Assembly (NCBI GenBank): GCA_020200195.1
Contig: JAIVJE010000111.1
Coordinates: forward strand, 1 to 9,566
Source: Acidobacteriota bacterium
GTDB lineage: Bacteria > Acidobacteriota > Vicinamibacteria > Vicinamibacterales > 2-12-FULL-66-21
Direction: 5' to 3'
Length of the DNA stretch: 9,566 bases
Part shown: positions 1 to 5,641 of the stretch, one piece after another
How the letters are laid out: each line of letters starts with the position of its first letter
How positions within the stretch are numbered: position 1 is the stretch's first letter
Made by a program: the position numbers and the translations under genes
The notes under the pieces: model-generated
Database searches by the model: none
Told to the model about the DNA's origin: nothing
Seen by the model: only the letters and a program-made list of their open reading frames with translations

Positions 1-781
1 GCTACGGCTTCGAGTACGCCGCGATGATGGAAGCGGGCAAGGCCGTCACGCCGTTCACGTTCGACCGCTACGACACCTTCGACTGGTATCTGAGCCTCGG
101 GTCGCTCGCGAACGTGAACGCGAAGCACCTGCACGGAACGATCCCGACGTGGAACGACTACGTGGCGCACCCGGATTACGACGAGTTCTGGAAGCGCCAG
201 ACGATAATCCCGCACCTGACGAGCGTGAAGGCGCCCACGCTGAACGTGGCGGGCTGGTGGGATCAGGAAGTCGTGGAGGATCAACGCTTCGTCGACGATC
301 GTGCGGACGTGCTCAGCTGGGAAACGGCGCCGCTCGACGCGGACTTGACGATCGCGGGAGAAATCGTTGCGCACCTCTTCGCCTCGACGACCAGGAGCGA
401 CGCGGATTGGATCGTGAAGCTGATTGACGTGTATCCGGAGGAGTACCCGGCGAACTGGGAGCTCGCGGGTATCAGTTGATGGTGGCGAATGAAGTGTTCC
501 GCGGACGCTATCGCGCGAGCTTCGAGAAGCCGATGCCGATCGAGCCGGGGAAGGTGGTCGAATACACGTGGAGTCTGCACACGCAGGATTACACGTTCAA
601 GAAGGGGCACCGCGTCATGGTGCAGGTGCAGAGCACGTGGTTTCCCCTCATCGATCGGAATCCGCAGACCTTTGTGAAGAACATCTTCGAGGCGAAAGAG
701 AGTGACTTCAAAGCTGCAACCCACCGAATCTACCGCTCGCAGGAATTTCCGTCTCGCGTGGAGATTCCGGTGGTTCACTAA
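1..781 (+). pseudogene. CocE/NonD-type alpha/beta hydrolase (X-Pro dipeptidyl-peptidase S15 family), decayed; 5' end outside window
   Basis: The frame is open from base 3 and reads like the second half of a CocE/NonD hydrolase (cocaine esterase, glutaryl-7-ACA acylase and relatives, which cleave esters or amides). The block around LHGTIPTWNDYVAHPDYDEF and the catalytic-Asp motif GWWDQE (Asp codon 261-263) are typical. Immediately afterwards the protein jumps to VEDQRFVDDRADVLSWETAPL, which in family members lies roughly 200 residues further on. The intervening part, including the catalytic His (GPWxH region), is missing. A second lesion follows: frame 0 stops at 477-479 (ELAGIS), while the expected continuation (GYQLMVANEVFRGRYR) is in another frame, so about one base is missing near 468-470. 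The C-terminal jelly-roll part then runs intact (VMVQVQSTWFPLIDRNPQTF, KATHRIYRS) to the stop at 779-781. With the His deleted and a frameshift it cannot make an active enzyme. Family assignment is firm; the size of the missing part is from memory of the family. Confidence 0.85.
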
Positions 782-815
782 TCTACCGCGCTCGAGGCAA
801 GGTTGAGTCGACGGT

Positions 816-1028
816 TCACTTGAGCGCGTTGAACGCCACGTTCCCGATCGGGTACCTGCCCAGAAAGTTGTTGGTCGTCGCGTAACGGATCTCCAGCTCG
901 ATCGTCGGGTCGAGCCGGGTGAGCTCGACCAGGTCCGGCTCGCGGGACTGTTGCGGAGTCCACATGTCGTCAAGCGTCGACGGCTCGAGGCTCCCAGCGC
1001 CGCCTTCACGCAGCTCGCCAGAGCATCG
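816..1028 (-). pseudogene. Remnant of VanX/DdpX-like D-alanyl-D-alanine dipeptidase (M15), possibly fused to a beta-lactamase-like domain
   Basis: On the minus strand an open stretch ends in TGA at 816-818. Its core, beginning at MWTPQ (ATG at 963-965), reads DLVELTRLDPTIELEIRY then ATTNNFLGR. This is the N-terminal signature of M15D dipeptidases, which hydrolyse D-Ala-D-Ala in the periplasm or cytoplasm. The family should continue for about 150 more residues with the zinc ligands, but here it switches to an unrecognised tail (IGNVAFNALK) and stops. Upstream, GSLEPSTLDDMWTPQ resembles a loop of class-C beta-lactamase-like serine hydrolases. A neighbouring frame offers DDALASCVKAALG just before it, so a frameshift near 990-1000 is likely. 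No catalytic residue survives. The M15 assignment is fairly secure; the beta-lactamase-like part is an inference from short similarity. Confidence 0.6.
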
Positions 1029-1056
1029 TCACGTGCCAAGGCGGTTTTCTTTCGCG

Positions 1057-1197
1057 CTATTTGGGAAAGGGCGAGCTGTCAAAGTAGATGTCGAACGACG
1101 TGATCTTCCCATCTCGTACCCCAAACACTTCGGCAACGTCGCTGCCGAATGCGGGGCCGCCGGGGGGGTGCAGCTGGTAGCCCAGGTGCGCGGCCAT
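1057..1197 (-). pseudogene. C-terminal remnant of an NTF2/SnoaL-like (ketosteroid-isomerase-fold) protein
   Basis: The minus-strand frame ending in TAG at 1057-1059 gives a 46-residue peptide. Its end (SDVAEVFGVRDGKITSFDIY followed by FDSSPFPK) is the typical last beta-strand pair of NTF2-like or SnoaL-like small proteins, where GKI.xxxxIYFD closes the fold. Such proteins are normally 110-150 residues, so the first two thirds are absent. The nominal ATG at 1195-1197 overlaps the stop of the regulator remnant upstream (TGATG). This looks like a deletion scar rather than designed coupling, because both neighbours are truncated at this point. No function can be assigned beyond the fold. Confidence 0.5.
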
Positions 1198-1460
1198 CAC
1201 GTCACGCGTACTTCACGCAGGAGGTATCCGGCGGTGCGCTGCGGCACGTCGCGCAAAGACAGATCCTCGACGAGCGCCGCGAACGTGCCCACGCGGCGCG
1301 CGAGGATGCGGATGACCTCGGAAGCGCTGGCCGGGTTCCGACGCAGGCTGTCGAGAAGCGCCGCCCGGGGGACGAACAGTACGGTCGCGTCCTCGGCTGC
1401 CACTGCGGACCCGACGTACCCCTCGCCATCGAAGACCGGAACTTCCCCGAGCGTCATGCG
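1197..1460 (-). pseudogene. Internal remnant of a Crp/Fnr-family transcription regulator (cNMP-binding domain end plus dimerisation helix)
   Basis: About 86 minus-strand codons read TLGEVPVFDGEGYVGSAVAA, then EDATVLFVPRAALLDSLRR, the long helix ASEVIRILARRVGTFAALVE and LSLRDVPQRTAGYLLREVR. That order (GEVPVFDG of the phosphate-binding cassette, last strands of the cyclic-nucleotide domain, central dimerisation helix, hinge) is characteristic of Crp/Fnr regulators. The first part of the cNMP domain is missing upstream of about 1460, and the C-terminal helix-turn-helix that should follow the hinge is missing: the frame stops after REVRVT. It therefore cannot bind DNA. The long open frame continuing upstream to 1961 is low-complexity Arg/Ser-rich antisense sequence and not part of the gene. 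Confidence 0.72.
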
Positions 1461-1742
1461 AAGGCGACTGGCGTCCCTCCGGCGGAGGCGATCGGACTGT
1501 TCACCAGGTTCCCGGTCGGCAATATGATTACCGTCCGCGGGCAGAGAATGGCAGCCGGTGACTTCAGCGCGAGCTTCGCGATGTCGATGGCGCGGAAGGA
1601 CATGCGGCTGATGCTGGAGACGGCGGCCGGACAGCCGCTGACCGCGCTTCCGGCGATCGCCGCCAGGATGGATGCCGCCATCGCCCGGGGCCACGGCGCC
1701 GACGACCTCGGCGCCATCGCCGCAGACATCATTGTCAGGTAG
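1457..1742 (+). pseudogene. C-terminal remnant of a 3-hydroxyisobutyrate dehydrogenase-like NAD(P)-dependent oxidoreductase
   Basis: Plus-strand codons from about 1458 read AKATGVPPAEAIGLFTRF, then RMAAGDFSASFAMSMARKDM, RLMLETA, QPLTALPAIAARMDAAIARG and HGADDLGAIAAD, ending at TAG 1740-1742. This is the all-helical C-terminal domain of the beta-hydroxyacid dehydrogenase family (GDFxxxFxxxxxxKD is its hallmark; the Lys of MARKD is near the substrate/cofactor site). The N-terminal Rossmann domain, roughly 190 residues, is absent. The sequence upstream in the same frame is antisense of the Crp/Fnr remnant, so the two genes are joined head to head near 1457 with both 5' halves lost. Its stop overlaps by 8 bases the stop of the convergent cupin gene. 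Confidence 0.72.
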
Positions 1743-2145
1743 TGTTCTTATGCGCTGCGCCGTGACGATGGTCTTCGGGCATCCCGAATCGACGCGCGGT
1801 CTCGCCTTCGAAGTCGAACTCCACCAGGACCGCCGGTTCGGTGCCGACGACCCACCCGTCGTGCCCCGGCTCGATGGCGACCACCTGCGGGGCGCTGAAC
1901 TCGAGGCGGCACCCGTCGGCGTATTCGATGTGTATCTGGCCGCTGACGAGGAATCCCACATGCGCGTGCATGCAGAAAGCCGTGCCGACGATCCCCTTCA
2001 TATCCTTTGACCACCTGAACCCTGGATGGTAGATCACGCGCTTCACCCGTCCACTGCCCGCTCGCGCGACTTCCATCTGAACGCCGCCGACTTCGCGGCG
2101 GTCCGCTCCCTTGACCGGTGCGAGGAGTGGATCGCTGGCACTCAT
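1735..2145 (-). CDS. Small single-domain cupin protein
   Basis: This 136-residue protein carries one cupin (RmlC-type) beta-barrel. Motif 1 is represented by MHAHVGFLVSGQIHI (residues ~59-73, metal-ligand candidates His60 and His62) and motif 2 by PQVVAIEPGHDGWVVG (residues ~86-101, third ligand candidate His95). The glutamate usually present in motif 1 is not obvious. HPGFRWSKDMK (40-50) and GHDGWVVG match a group of small cupins annotated only by fold, so no substrate can be named. The ATG at 2143-2145 is chosen because GGAGGA sits 7-8 bases upstream (2152-2157); longer readings to 2262 lack this and are not family-like. It is the only apparently complete gene in the first 3.1 kb, divergent from the glucosidase remnant and convergent with the dehydrogenase remnant. 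Confidence 0.8.
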   Translation of the reverse strand: MSASDPLLAPVKGADRREVGGVQMEVARAGSGRVKRVIYHPGFRWSKDMKGIVGTAFCMHAHVGFLVSGQIHIEYADGCRLEFSAPQVVAIEPGHDGWVVGTEPAVLVEFDFEGETARRFGMPEDHRHGAAHKNTT

Positions 2146-2150
2146 GGTGA

Positions 2151-2157
2151 TTCCTCC
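2151..2157 (-). promoter_or_regulatory. Shine-Dalgarno of the cupin gene
   Basis: On the minus strand GGAGGAA stands 5 bases before the ATG at 2145 (core-to-start spacing about 7). It fixes the start at MSASDP rather than at the longer upstream reading. Confidence 0.7.
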
Positions 2158-2260
2158 GTACGGCATCAGAAGGGGGTTGACGTTTCTTCGCGCGACGCGC
2201 GGTTGACGGTCGCGACGGATTGTAACAGACGGTCTTTCATCGCGGACGCGGATCGGTAAC

Positions 2261-2604
2261 ATGGTGCAGATGGCTCATCCAGAACAACCTGAGAACCCCG
2301 AGTCTCCTGCGCTCGGGACCTCCGCGACAGCCGAAGGGCGGCGCCTCGAGGAGGCACGACTTCGAACGGCGCACTGGAAGCGCCGGGGTCCATATCTGAG
2401 CGAGCGGGCGTGGGGCAGTGTGCGCGAGGACTACAGTGCCGCCGGGCACCCATGGGAGTACCTGCCGCACGACCAGGCGCGGTCGCGCGCCTATCGCTGG
2501 AACGAAGATGGCCTTGCCGGGATTGCGATCCCCACTGGCGGGACCTGATTCTCTTTCACGAGTATTTCCACGGCGACAACGGCACCGGCCATGTGCGTTG
2601 AGCA
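2261..2604 (+). pseudogene. Ghost of a large GH63/MGH1-like glucosidase: N-terminus joined to C-terminus
   Basis: The ATG at 2261 opens a 95-codon frame. From residue ~27 it reads EGRRLEEARLRTAHWKRRGP, YLSERAWGSVREDYSA, HPWEYLPHDQARSRAYRW and NEDGLAGI. This is the characteristic beginning of MGH1-like/GH63 glucosidases, proteins of about 850-900 residues with an (alpha/alpha)6 barrel. At about 2522-2527 the homology jumps. In the next frame the sequence reads DPHWRDLILFHEYFHGDNGT and GHVR and stops (TGA 2602-2604). DLLLFxEYFHGD is the motif near the very end of the same family. About 750 residues, including the catalytic barrel, are thus missing, the two ends are out of frame, and the last residues (GASHQTGW region) are replaced by the junction with the EEP gene. 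It cannot be functional. Confidence 0.78.
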
Positions 2605-3136
2605 CGACTTGGATCGTGCGCCAGCGGATGCGTCCTCCGCTCAGCCACACCAGCGCACGCAGCCGCTGCGGCAGCGTGCGCACGTCGAGGAGCTCACCTG
2701 GCGCGAGCGTGTTGAAGTCGCCGGTCAGGACGTGCAACCCGTGCTGGTGTCGCTGAATACTCTTGAGCAGCGCGCGTAACTCGAAGACGCGACGCCGCTC
2801 CGTCCAGGCCGCATGAACGGCGCTCAGATGCACGCCGAACACCCGTACTTCACTCCCCTGCGGCACGATTTCCAGGAAGGCGTGCCTCGACAGGCGCGGC
2901 CGATGCCATTCGTAGTGCGCGACCGACACGCGGCTCATGAACGCGAGCGATTCGCGTGGACGCGAGGCCCATTGCGTCATGCCCGTCGCCGCCGCCAGGC
3001 GCTCGATGACGACAGGACGCGTCGCTTCCTGGAACACGACGATGTCGGGGTTGACACGCCGAATGACGACACTCAGCGGCTCCTCACGGCCACCGCCGCC
3101 GTAACGGATGTTGTAAGTGAGGAGCCGGAGATTCAC
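2588..3136 (-). pseudogene. Endonuclease/exonuclease/phosphatase (EEP) family protein, C-terminally truncated
   Basis: A GTG start at 3134-3136 gives LRLLTYNIRYGGGGREEPLS, then PDIVVFQEAT (catalytic metal-ligand Glu37 in QE), FGVHLSAV and HVLTGDFNTLAPGELLDV (GDFN motif, residues 139-142). These are the ordered signatures of the DNase I/EEP phosphodiesterase fold, which hydrolyses phosphodiester or phosphoester bonds with Mg2+. Homology continues through WLSGGRIRWRTIQVVLNA (about residue 181) and then ends at ~2588. The family's last block with the SDH catalytic motif is not found. The frame stays open to 2237 (299 codons), but that tail is antisense of the glucosidase remnant and Arg-rich. 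The start overlaps the stop of the upstream nucleotidyltransferase gene by GTGA, indicating translational coupling. Without the catalytic His an active enzyme is unlikely, though a chimeric protein could still be made. Confidence 0.75.
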
Positions 3137-3642
3137 TCGCTGGTCGGTTTGGGAATCAACGTGTGGTACGGCTGTCCAAGCAGCTCCCCGCGGAGGTACA
3201 TCACGAAGTCGCGTGTCGCCTGAATGTTGACCGGGCGACCCACCATCGCCATCAACTTTTCGCGCAGCGGCACCAGATCGGGTGCGATGTCCGGATCCTC
3301 TTCACTGAGCGGACGGGAGTGCACGCCGGGCACGAAGAATCCTGTGACTTTGAACAGGGCGATGACTTCGTCGCCGACAAGCGTCAGGTCCAGATCGCTG
3401 GTGCCCGGGCCCTCGGCGTCGAACGGCGCGCCATCTTTCCACCGCACGCCGGTCACGGCACTCCCCCGAAGCACCACGCCCGTGCCCTCGGGGATCGCCT
3501 CGCGCACGAAGCGGCAGAACTCCTCGTAGCGCGCGGCATCTCCGCCAAAGGCGAGTCGTGTGACGATGTCCCGTTTCTCCGCTTCGGTGAGTTCCGCGGG
3601 ATCCGGCTTGTGGTCGATCGACTCCTGCTCGAGCTCTGCCAT
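3133..3642 (-). CDS. Nucleotidyltransferase-fold protein (Pol beta superfamily-like), coupled to EEP gene
   Basis: This is a 169-residue protein from the ATG at 3640-3642; the frame extends to a TTG at 3687, but residues before MAELEQ do not look conserved. Residues 57-65 (VLRGSAVTG) and 82-87 (SDLDLT) make the GSxxxG ... DxD pattern of Pol beta-type nucleotidyltransferases, with Asp83 and Asp85 as metal-ligand candidates. An unusual insert WKDGAPFDAEGPG lies between them. The C-terminal part (LREKLMAMVGRPVNIQA; YLRGELLGQPYHTLI) resembles uncharacterised proteins annotated as nucleotidyltransferase-domain. No third catalytic Asp is obvious. It has no membrane segment or signal peptide, so it is probably cytosolic. 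The gene lies 49 bases downstream of the O-methyltransferase and ends in the GTGA overlap with the EEP gene, so all three minus-strand genes are probably one transcript. Substrate is unknown. Confidence 0.65.
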   Translation of the reverse strand: MAELEQESIDHKPDPAELTEAEKRDIVTRLAFGGDAARYEEFCRFVREAIPEGTGVVLRGSAVTGVRWKDGAPFDAEGPGTSDLDLTLVGDEVIALFKVTGFFVPGVHSRPLSEEDPDIAPDLVPLREKLMAMVGRPVNIQATRDFVMYLRGELLGQPYHTLIPKPTSE

Positions 3643-3691
3643 GGCGTGTGTGGTTCCTCGGCTGCTCTCATGCACCCCGCGAGCCAACCGC

Positions 3692-4744
3692 TTACCGGGC
3701 CTCGATCACACTGAGCGGCGACGGTGTCGGCACAACGCGCGTCAGTTCGAAGCCCGCACGCTGAAACAGCGTGCGGAACTCCGCTTCAGTCCGTTCGCGG
3801 CCGCCGGTCATCATGAGCATTTCGAGGTCGATCAGCTTCCCGAAGTCGGGTGCATTCCCCGGCAGCAGGACGGACTCGAGCAGGATGACACGCCCGCCCT
3901 GGTTCATCGCGGACCTGATGTTCCGCAGGATCGTGATCGCCCGGTCGTCATCCCAGTCATGAAAAATGTGCTTCATGATGTAAGCGTCGCCGCCGGCAGG
4001 CACGGCTTTGAAGAAGTCGCCGGTCGCCGGCATGACGCGGCCTTCTACACCGAGCTGGCGGAGGCGCGGAACCGCGCCGGCAATCACATGGTCAAGATCG
4101 AAGAGGACGCCCCGCATCGCCGGATACCGCTGCAGGATGGAACCGAGGACCTGGCCGTGGCCGCCTGCGACATCGACGAGCGTGCCGATGCCGCTGAAGT
4201 CGTAAACCTCCAGCGCGGCCGCAATCACGGATGTGCTGAAGCCGGTCATCGCGTTGTTGAAGATCTCTGACAGCTCAGGATTGGTCCGGAAGAAGTCGAA
4301 CACCGGCACGCCGGTGGTTTTTTCCACCGCCGGCTGCCCCGTTGTGACCGAGTGCATGGCGTCCGCGTACACACGGAGGTGGAAAGGATCCGTAATCCAG
4401 AGTCCCATGTCGTACAGAGAGTCAGGAATCCCCGTCCGTATCGTGTTGGAGGCGGCGTTGTTCGCGAAGTGCCGCGGTGATGTTTCTTCGAAGATGCCGA
4501 CGCTGGCCAGCATTCGCAGAACGCGATACAGCGCGTCCGCGTTCACCGCGCCGGTACTGGGCGATCCTGTCGCACGAGCAAGGTCGTCAATTGAGAGAGG
4601 TCCGCACGCGAGGTGATCCGCTACTCGGAGCTTGACCGCCGCGTACAGCGCGGTCGACGCAATGTAACCGAGAGCGACCTGGAAAACATGTCTCGATGCC
4701 GCCGCGTCCGGCGGCGCAGAGATTGGGGCTGACGTCGTTTCCAA
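3692..4744 (-). CDS. SAM-dependent class I O-methyltransferase (family 2, dimerisation domain plus Rossmann domain)
   Basis: This 350-residue protein has the normal full length for bacterial family-2 O-methyltransferases (hydroxyneurosporene, DnrK and plant caffeate OMT-like). Residues ~18-100 form the helical, winged-helix-like dimerisation domain (HVFQVALGYIASTALYAAVK; ALYRVLRMLASVGIF). SAM motif I is LVDVAGGHGQ (189-198), the ribose-binding acidic strand is VLFDLDHV (213-220), GDFF (242-245) follows, and MKHIFHDWDDDRA (257-269) carries His262, the usual general base for deprotonating the acceptor hydroxyl. DLEMLMMTGGRERTEAEF (306-323) is the family's conserved C-terminal block. It transfers a methyl group from S-adenosylmethionine to a hydroxyl of a small molecule that cannot be named; no biosynthetic cluster surrounds it. 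The start is TTG, supported by an AAGGAGG sequence at ideal spacing. It appears intact. Confidence 0.88.
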   Translation of the reverse strand: METTSAPISAPPDAAASRHVFQVALGYIASTALYAAVKLRVADHLACGPLSIDDLARATGSPSTGAVNADALYRVLRMLASVGIFEETSPRHFANNAASNTIRTGIPDSLYDMGLWITDPFHLRVYADAMHSVTTGQPAVEKTTGVPVFDFFRTNPELSEIFNNAMTGFSTSVIAAALEVYDFSGIGTLVDVAGGHGQVLGSILQRYPAMRGVLFDLDHVIAGAVPRLRQLGVEGRVMPATGDFFKAVPAGGDAYIMKHIFHDWDDDRAITILRNIRSAMNQGGRVILLESVLLPGNAPDFGKLIDLEMLMMTGGRERTEAEFRTLFQRAGFELTRVVPTPSPLSVIEAR

Positions 4745-4750
4745 CGGAAG

Positions 4751-4758
4751 TCCTCCTT
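4751..4758 (-). promoter_or_regulatory. Strong Shine-Dalgarno that defines a TTG start of the O-methyltransferase
   Basis: Minus strand AAGGAGGA lies 6 bases before TTG at 4742-4744, followed by the expected N-terminus of the family. There is no ATG or GTG at a comparable distance, so TTG is the likely initiator. Confidence 0.75.
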
Positions 4759-4759
4759 G

Positions 4760-4791
4760 ACTGATCGGCGGGCCACCGATTGCCGGTCAGT
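4760..4791. promoter_or_regulatory. Imperfect inverted repeat just upstream of the O-methyltransferase ribosome site
   Basis: ATCGG (4764-4768) and CCGAT (4776-4780) are separated by 7 bases. An outer pair ACTGA (4760-4764) / TCAGT (4787-4791) lies around them. It ends 2 bases from the Shine-Dalgarno, so it could be an operator or a leader hairpin of the minus-strand unit. No T-run follows. Chance occurrence is quite possible at this GC content. Confidence 0.25.
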
Positions 4792-4836
4792 TTATCGCAG
4801 CCGCCCCGCCGTTCAGAGTCGCGCGTACCGGGACGA

Positions 4837-4842
4837 TATAAT
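4837..4842 (+). promoter_or_regulatory. Perfect TATAAT -10 hexamer upstream of the DUF1028 gene
   Basis: TATAAT at 4837-4842 is conspicuous in such a GC-rich background. The -35 candidate is poor (TTCAGA at 4812-4817, 19-base spacer). A start site would fall near 4849, inside the residual 5' end of the DUF1028 gene, so it may be a new or relic promoter. No convincing ribosome site follows. Confidence 0.3.
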
Positions 4843-4889
4843 TTGTCGCGCACTACGGTTCCGCCGCAGTCGATCGCCACACCGGCACC

Positions 4890-5606
4890 GTGGTCATCGC
4901 GTCTGCGACATGCGTGCTGCAGGCCGGGATCGAAGGGTTTCCGGCGAAGGACCTTCGCGACATTCAGGCGATCGTGGTGCCCGGCAAGGGTGTCGCGGCG
5001 GCGCAAGCGAGCGTGGATCGGACGCGTGCGAATCAGCGGCTCATATTTGCCGAGCTCCAGAAGGGCACGGCGCCCCAGACCATCATCGCGCTGCTTCGCG
5101 AGGATCCCGACATCGCCAGACTGCAATTCGGCATCGTGGACATGCAAGGACGCGCGGCGGGGTTCTCGGGCGACAAGAACGGGGCTGTGTCGCGTGATCG
5201 TCAGGGGGAAGTGACCGGCGCCGGAATCGCATACTCCATTCAGGGAAACATCCTGGCCAGCGAGGACGTCGTGACCGACGCGGTGCGCGCCTTCACATTT
5301 GCCAGCGGCGATCTCACGGACCGCGTAATGGCTGCCATGGAGGCTGCCGACGCCAAGGGAGGCGATCGCCGGTGCTCCTGCGACCGCGGGCCAAAACTCG
5401 AAGCGCCCTGCACCGCGAAGACGGCGCACGTCGCCTACCTGCTGCGGGCAGACAAGGCCGACCACAGCGGCGAATCCTATAGCGATGGGCAGTACGGCCT
5501 CTACTTGAGCGTGACGGATCGAGACATCGCGAAAGACGAGGATGCCAATCCGGTGCGAACGCTCCGGATGCGATATGACCGGTGGAGGAAAACCTCGCGC
5601 CGCTAG
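4890..5606 (+). CDS. DUF1028 family protein (Ntn-hydrolase-like), 5'-truncated
   Basis: The GTG at 4890 gives 238 residues. Homology actually starts slightly earlier in the same frame (AAVDRHTGTVV from ~4863; the frame is blocked by TAA at 4839-4841). Recognisable DUF1028 blocks are VVPGKGVAAAQASVD, RLQFGIVDMQGRAAGFSG, AYSIQGNILAS and AMEAADAKGGDRR; the last corresponds to the conserved GGDRRG..SAALLV segment, here with a Cys-containing insertion (Cys162, Cys164, Cys174) before TAKTAHVAYLLRA. Relatives begin with a secretion signal followed by TFSIVAxDxxTG. Neither the signal nor the first strand is present in any upstream frame, and no Shine-Dalgarno precedes the GTG. The C-terminus ends naturally at TAG 5604-5606. 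DUF1028 proteins have no settled biochemical role. The gene is probably a relic, although the remaining frame is clean. Confidence 0.7.
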   Translation: MVIASATCVLQAGIEGFPAKDLRDIQAIVVPGKGVAAAQASVDRTRANQRLIFAELQKGTAPQTIIALLREDPDIARLQFGIVDMQGRAAGFSGDKNGAVSRDRQGEVTGAGIAYSIQGNILASEDVVTDAVRAFTFASGDLTDRVMAAMEAADAKGGDRRCSCDRGPKLEAPCTAKTAHVAYLLRADKADHSGESYSDGQYGLYLSVTDRDIAKDEDANPVRTLRMRYDRWRKTSRR

Positions 5607-5641
5607 CGGTCTCGGTTGCTGAACCTCGCCGTCCCCGCGAC

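Noticed and set aside
1195..1199. TGATG overlap as designed translational coupling between the regulator and the NTF2-like gene
   Set aside because: Both reading frames are truncated at this point, so the overlap is more likely a deletion junction by chance.
1149..1455. Upstream half of the plus-strand frame that ends with the dehydrogenase domain
   Set aside because: This part is antisense of the Crp/Fnr remnant and Arg-rich; only codons from about 1458 match the dehydrogenase family.
1461..1961. N-terminal extension of the Crp/Fnr frame
   Set aside because: Low-complexity Ser/Arg-rich sequence antisense to the dehydrogenase and overlapping the cupin gene; not cNMP-domain sequence.
3133..4744. 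Anti-phage defence operon (CBASS-like nucleotidyltransferase plus effector)
   Set aside because: The nucleotidyltransferase lacks the full CD-NTase motif set, there is no recognisable effector, and the O-methyltransferase is a metabolic type.
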